A DNA stretch of 6,005 bases from an uncultured Desulfuromonadales bacterium. GTDB lineage: Bacteria; Desulfobacterota; Desulfuromonadia; Desulfuromonadales; Geopsychrobacteraceae. This document shows positions 5,872 to 6,005 of this stretch, piece after piece. The notes under the pieces were generated by a model. It saw only the letters and a list, made by a program, of their open reading frames with translations, ran no database searches and had not been told where the DNA came from. The position numbers and the translations under genes were made by a program. Within the stretch, counting starts at the first letter, position 1. Every line of letters starts with the position of its first letter. The stretch lies in NCBI GenBank assembly GCA_947259685.1, contig CAMYNC010000055.1:1-6005 (forward strand), written 5' to 3'.

Positions 5872-6005
5872 CTAGAACTTTGTATCGACATAGAATCCAA
5901 CACGCCCAGGGCAGGGGTATCCTTGCTTGTCTTTGTGAGAATTCAGTTTTGATGTATTAGTTTTACGTGTAAACTTTTTCCCACAGGAAGAGCACTCGTA
6001 GACAT
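5872..6005 (-). CDS. C-terminal end of a zinc-finger-like protein (5' end outside window)
   Basis: Read on the minus strand from 6003, the frame is open for 43 residues to a TAG at 5872-5874. It begins VYECSSCGKKFTRK and ends with GFYVDTKF. Visible ligands are a CxxC pair (YECSSCGKKF), a His (LNSHKDKQG) and a further Cys (YPCPGR). This makes a compact Cys/His zinc-binding motif resembling a C2H2-type finger, with the fourth ligand a Cys. The basic, aromatic-rich composition suits nucleic acid or protein binding. The finger is at the extreme C-terminus of whatever protein this is. The N-terminal part lies beyond the window, so the total length and function cannot be given. The downstream hairpin at 5633-5684 is a likely terminator. 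Confidence 0.7.
   Translation of the reverse strand, partial: VYECSSCGKKFTRKTNTSKLNSHKDKQGYPCPGRVGFYVDTKF

Noticed and set aside
1..6005. CRISPR arrays, tRNA or rRNA genes, insertion sequences
   Set aside because: I found no regularly spaced repeats, no cloverleaf pattern, no transposase motifs and no terminal inverted repeats on either strand.

Overview
The window looks like an accessory stretch of a Gram-negative bacterial chromosome. The support for this is a lipoprotein signal peptide with a +2 Gly (outer-membrane type), a two-repeat YegP protein, strong GGAGG ribosome binding sites and compact rho-independent terminators. No gene allows a species call. Desulfobacterota or a gammaproteobacterium would both fit, but this is a guess.

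Layout. At the left edge is the last 26 residues of an unrecognised plus-strand gene (stop at 81-83). It converges on a minus-strand yegP-like gene (211-543) with its own terminator (149-178). A second minus-strand gene (743-2989) also has its own terminator (686-720). It encodes a 748-residue lipoprotein with a carboxypeptidase-regulatory-like module, a fibronectin type III module, a beta-rich module and a C-terminal PI-PLC-like phosphodiesterase domain. About 740 bases without a confident gene follow (2990-3726). They hold the lipoprotein leader, a near-consensus plus-strand promoter (3427-3454) and a long, increasingly GC-rich leader. This leads to a 556-residue TIR-domain protein (3727-5397), visibly richer in G+C than everything around it and followed by a rho-independent terminator (5480-5514). 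A further non-coding stretch with a second strong hairpin (5633-5684) leads to the 3' end of a minus-strand gene (stop at 5872) encoding a Cys/His zinc-finger-like C-terminus that runs off the right edge.

How the genes relate. Each gene appears to be its own transcription unit, and nothing suggests an operon. The most notable item is the TIR protein. It has an N-terminal TIR domain with a candidate catalytic glutamate, fused to about 420 residues that I cannot assign. It sits alone in a GC-rich segment within AT-richer DNA, as expected for a horizontally acquired defence gene. The second notable item is the surface-anchored, multi-module PI-PLC-like lipoprotein, whose architecture resembles eukaryote-directed secreted enzymes. 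The C-terminal part of the TIR protein, the long structured leader before it and the borders of the GC-rich segment are the places where something undescribed could lie.
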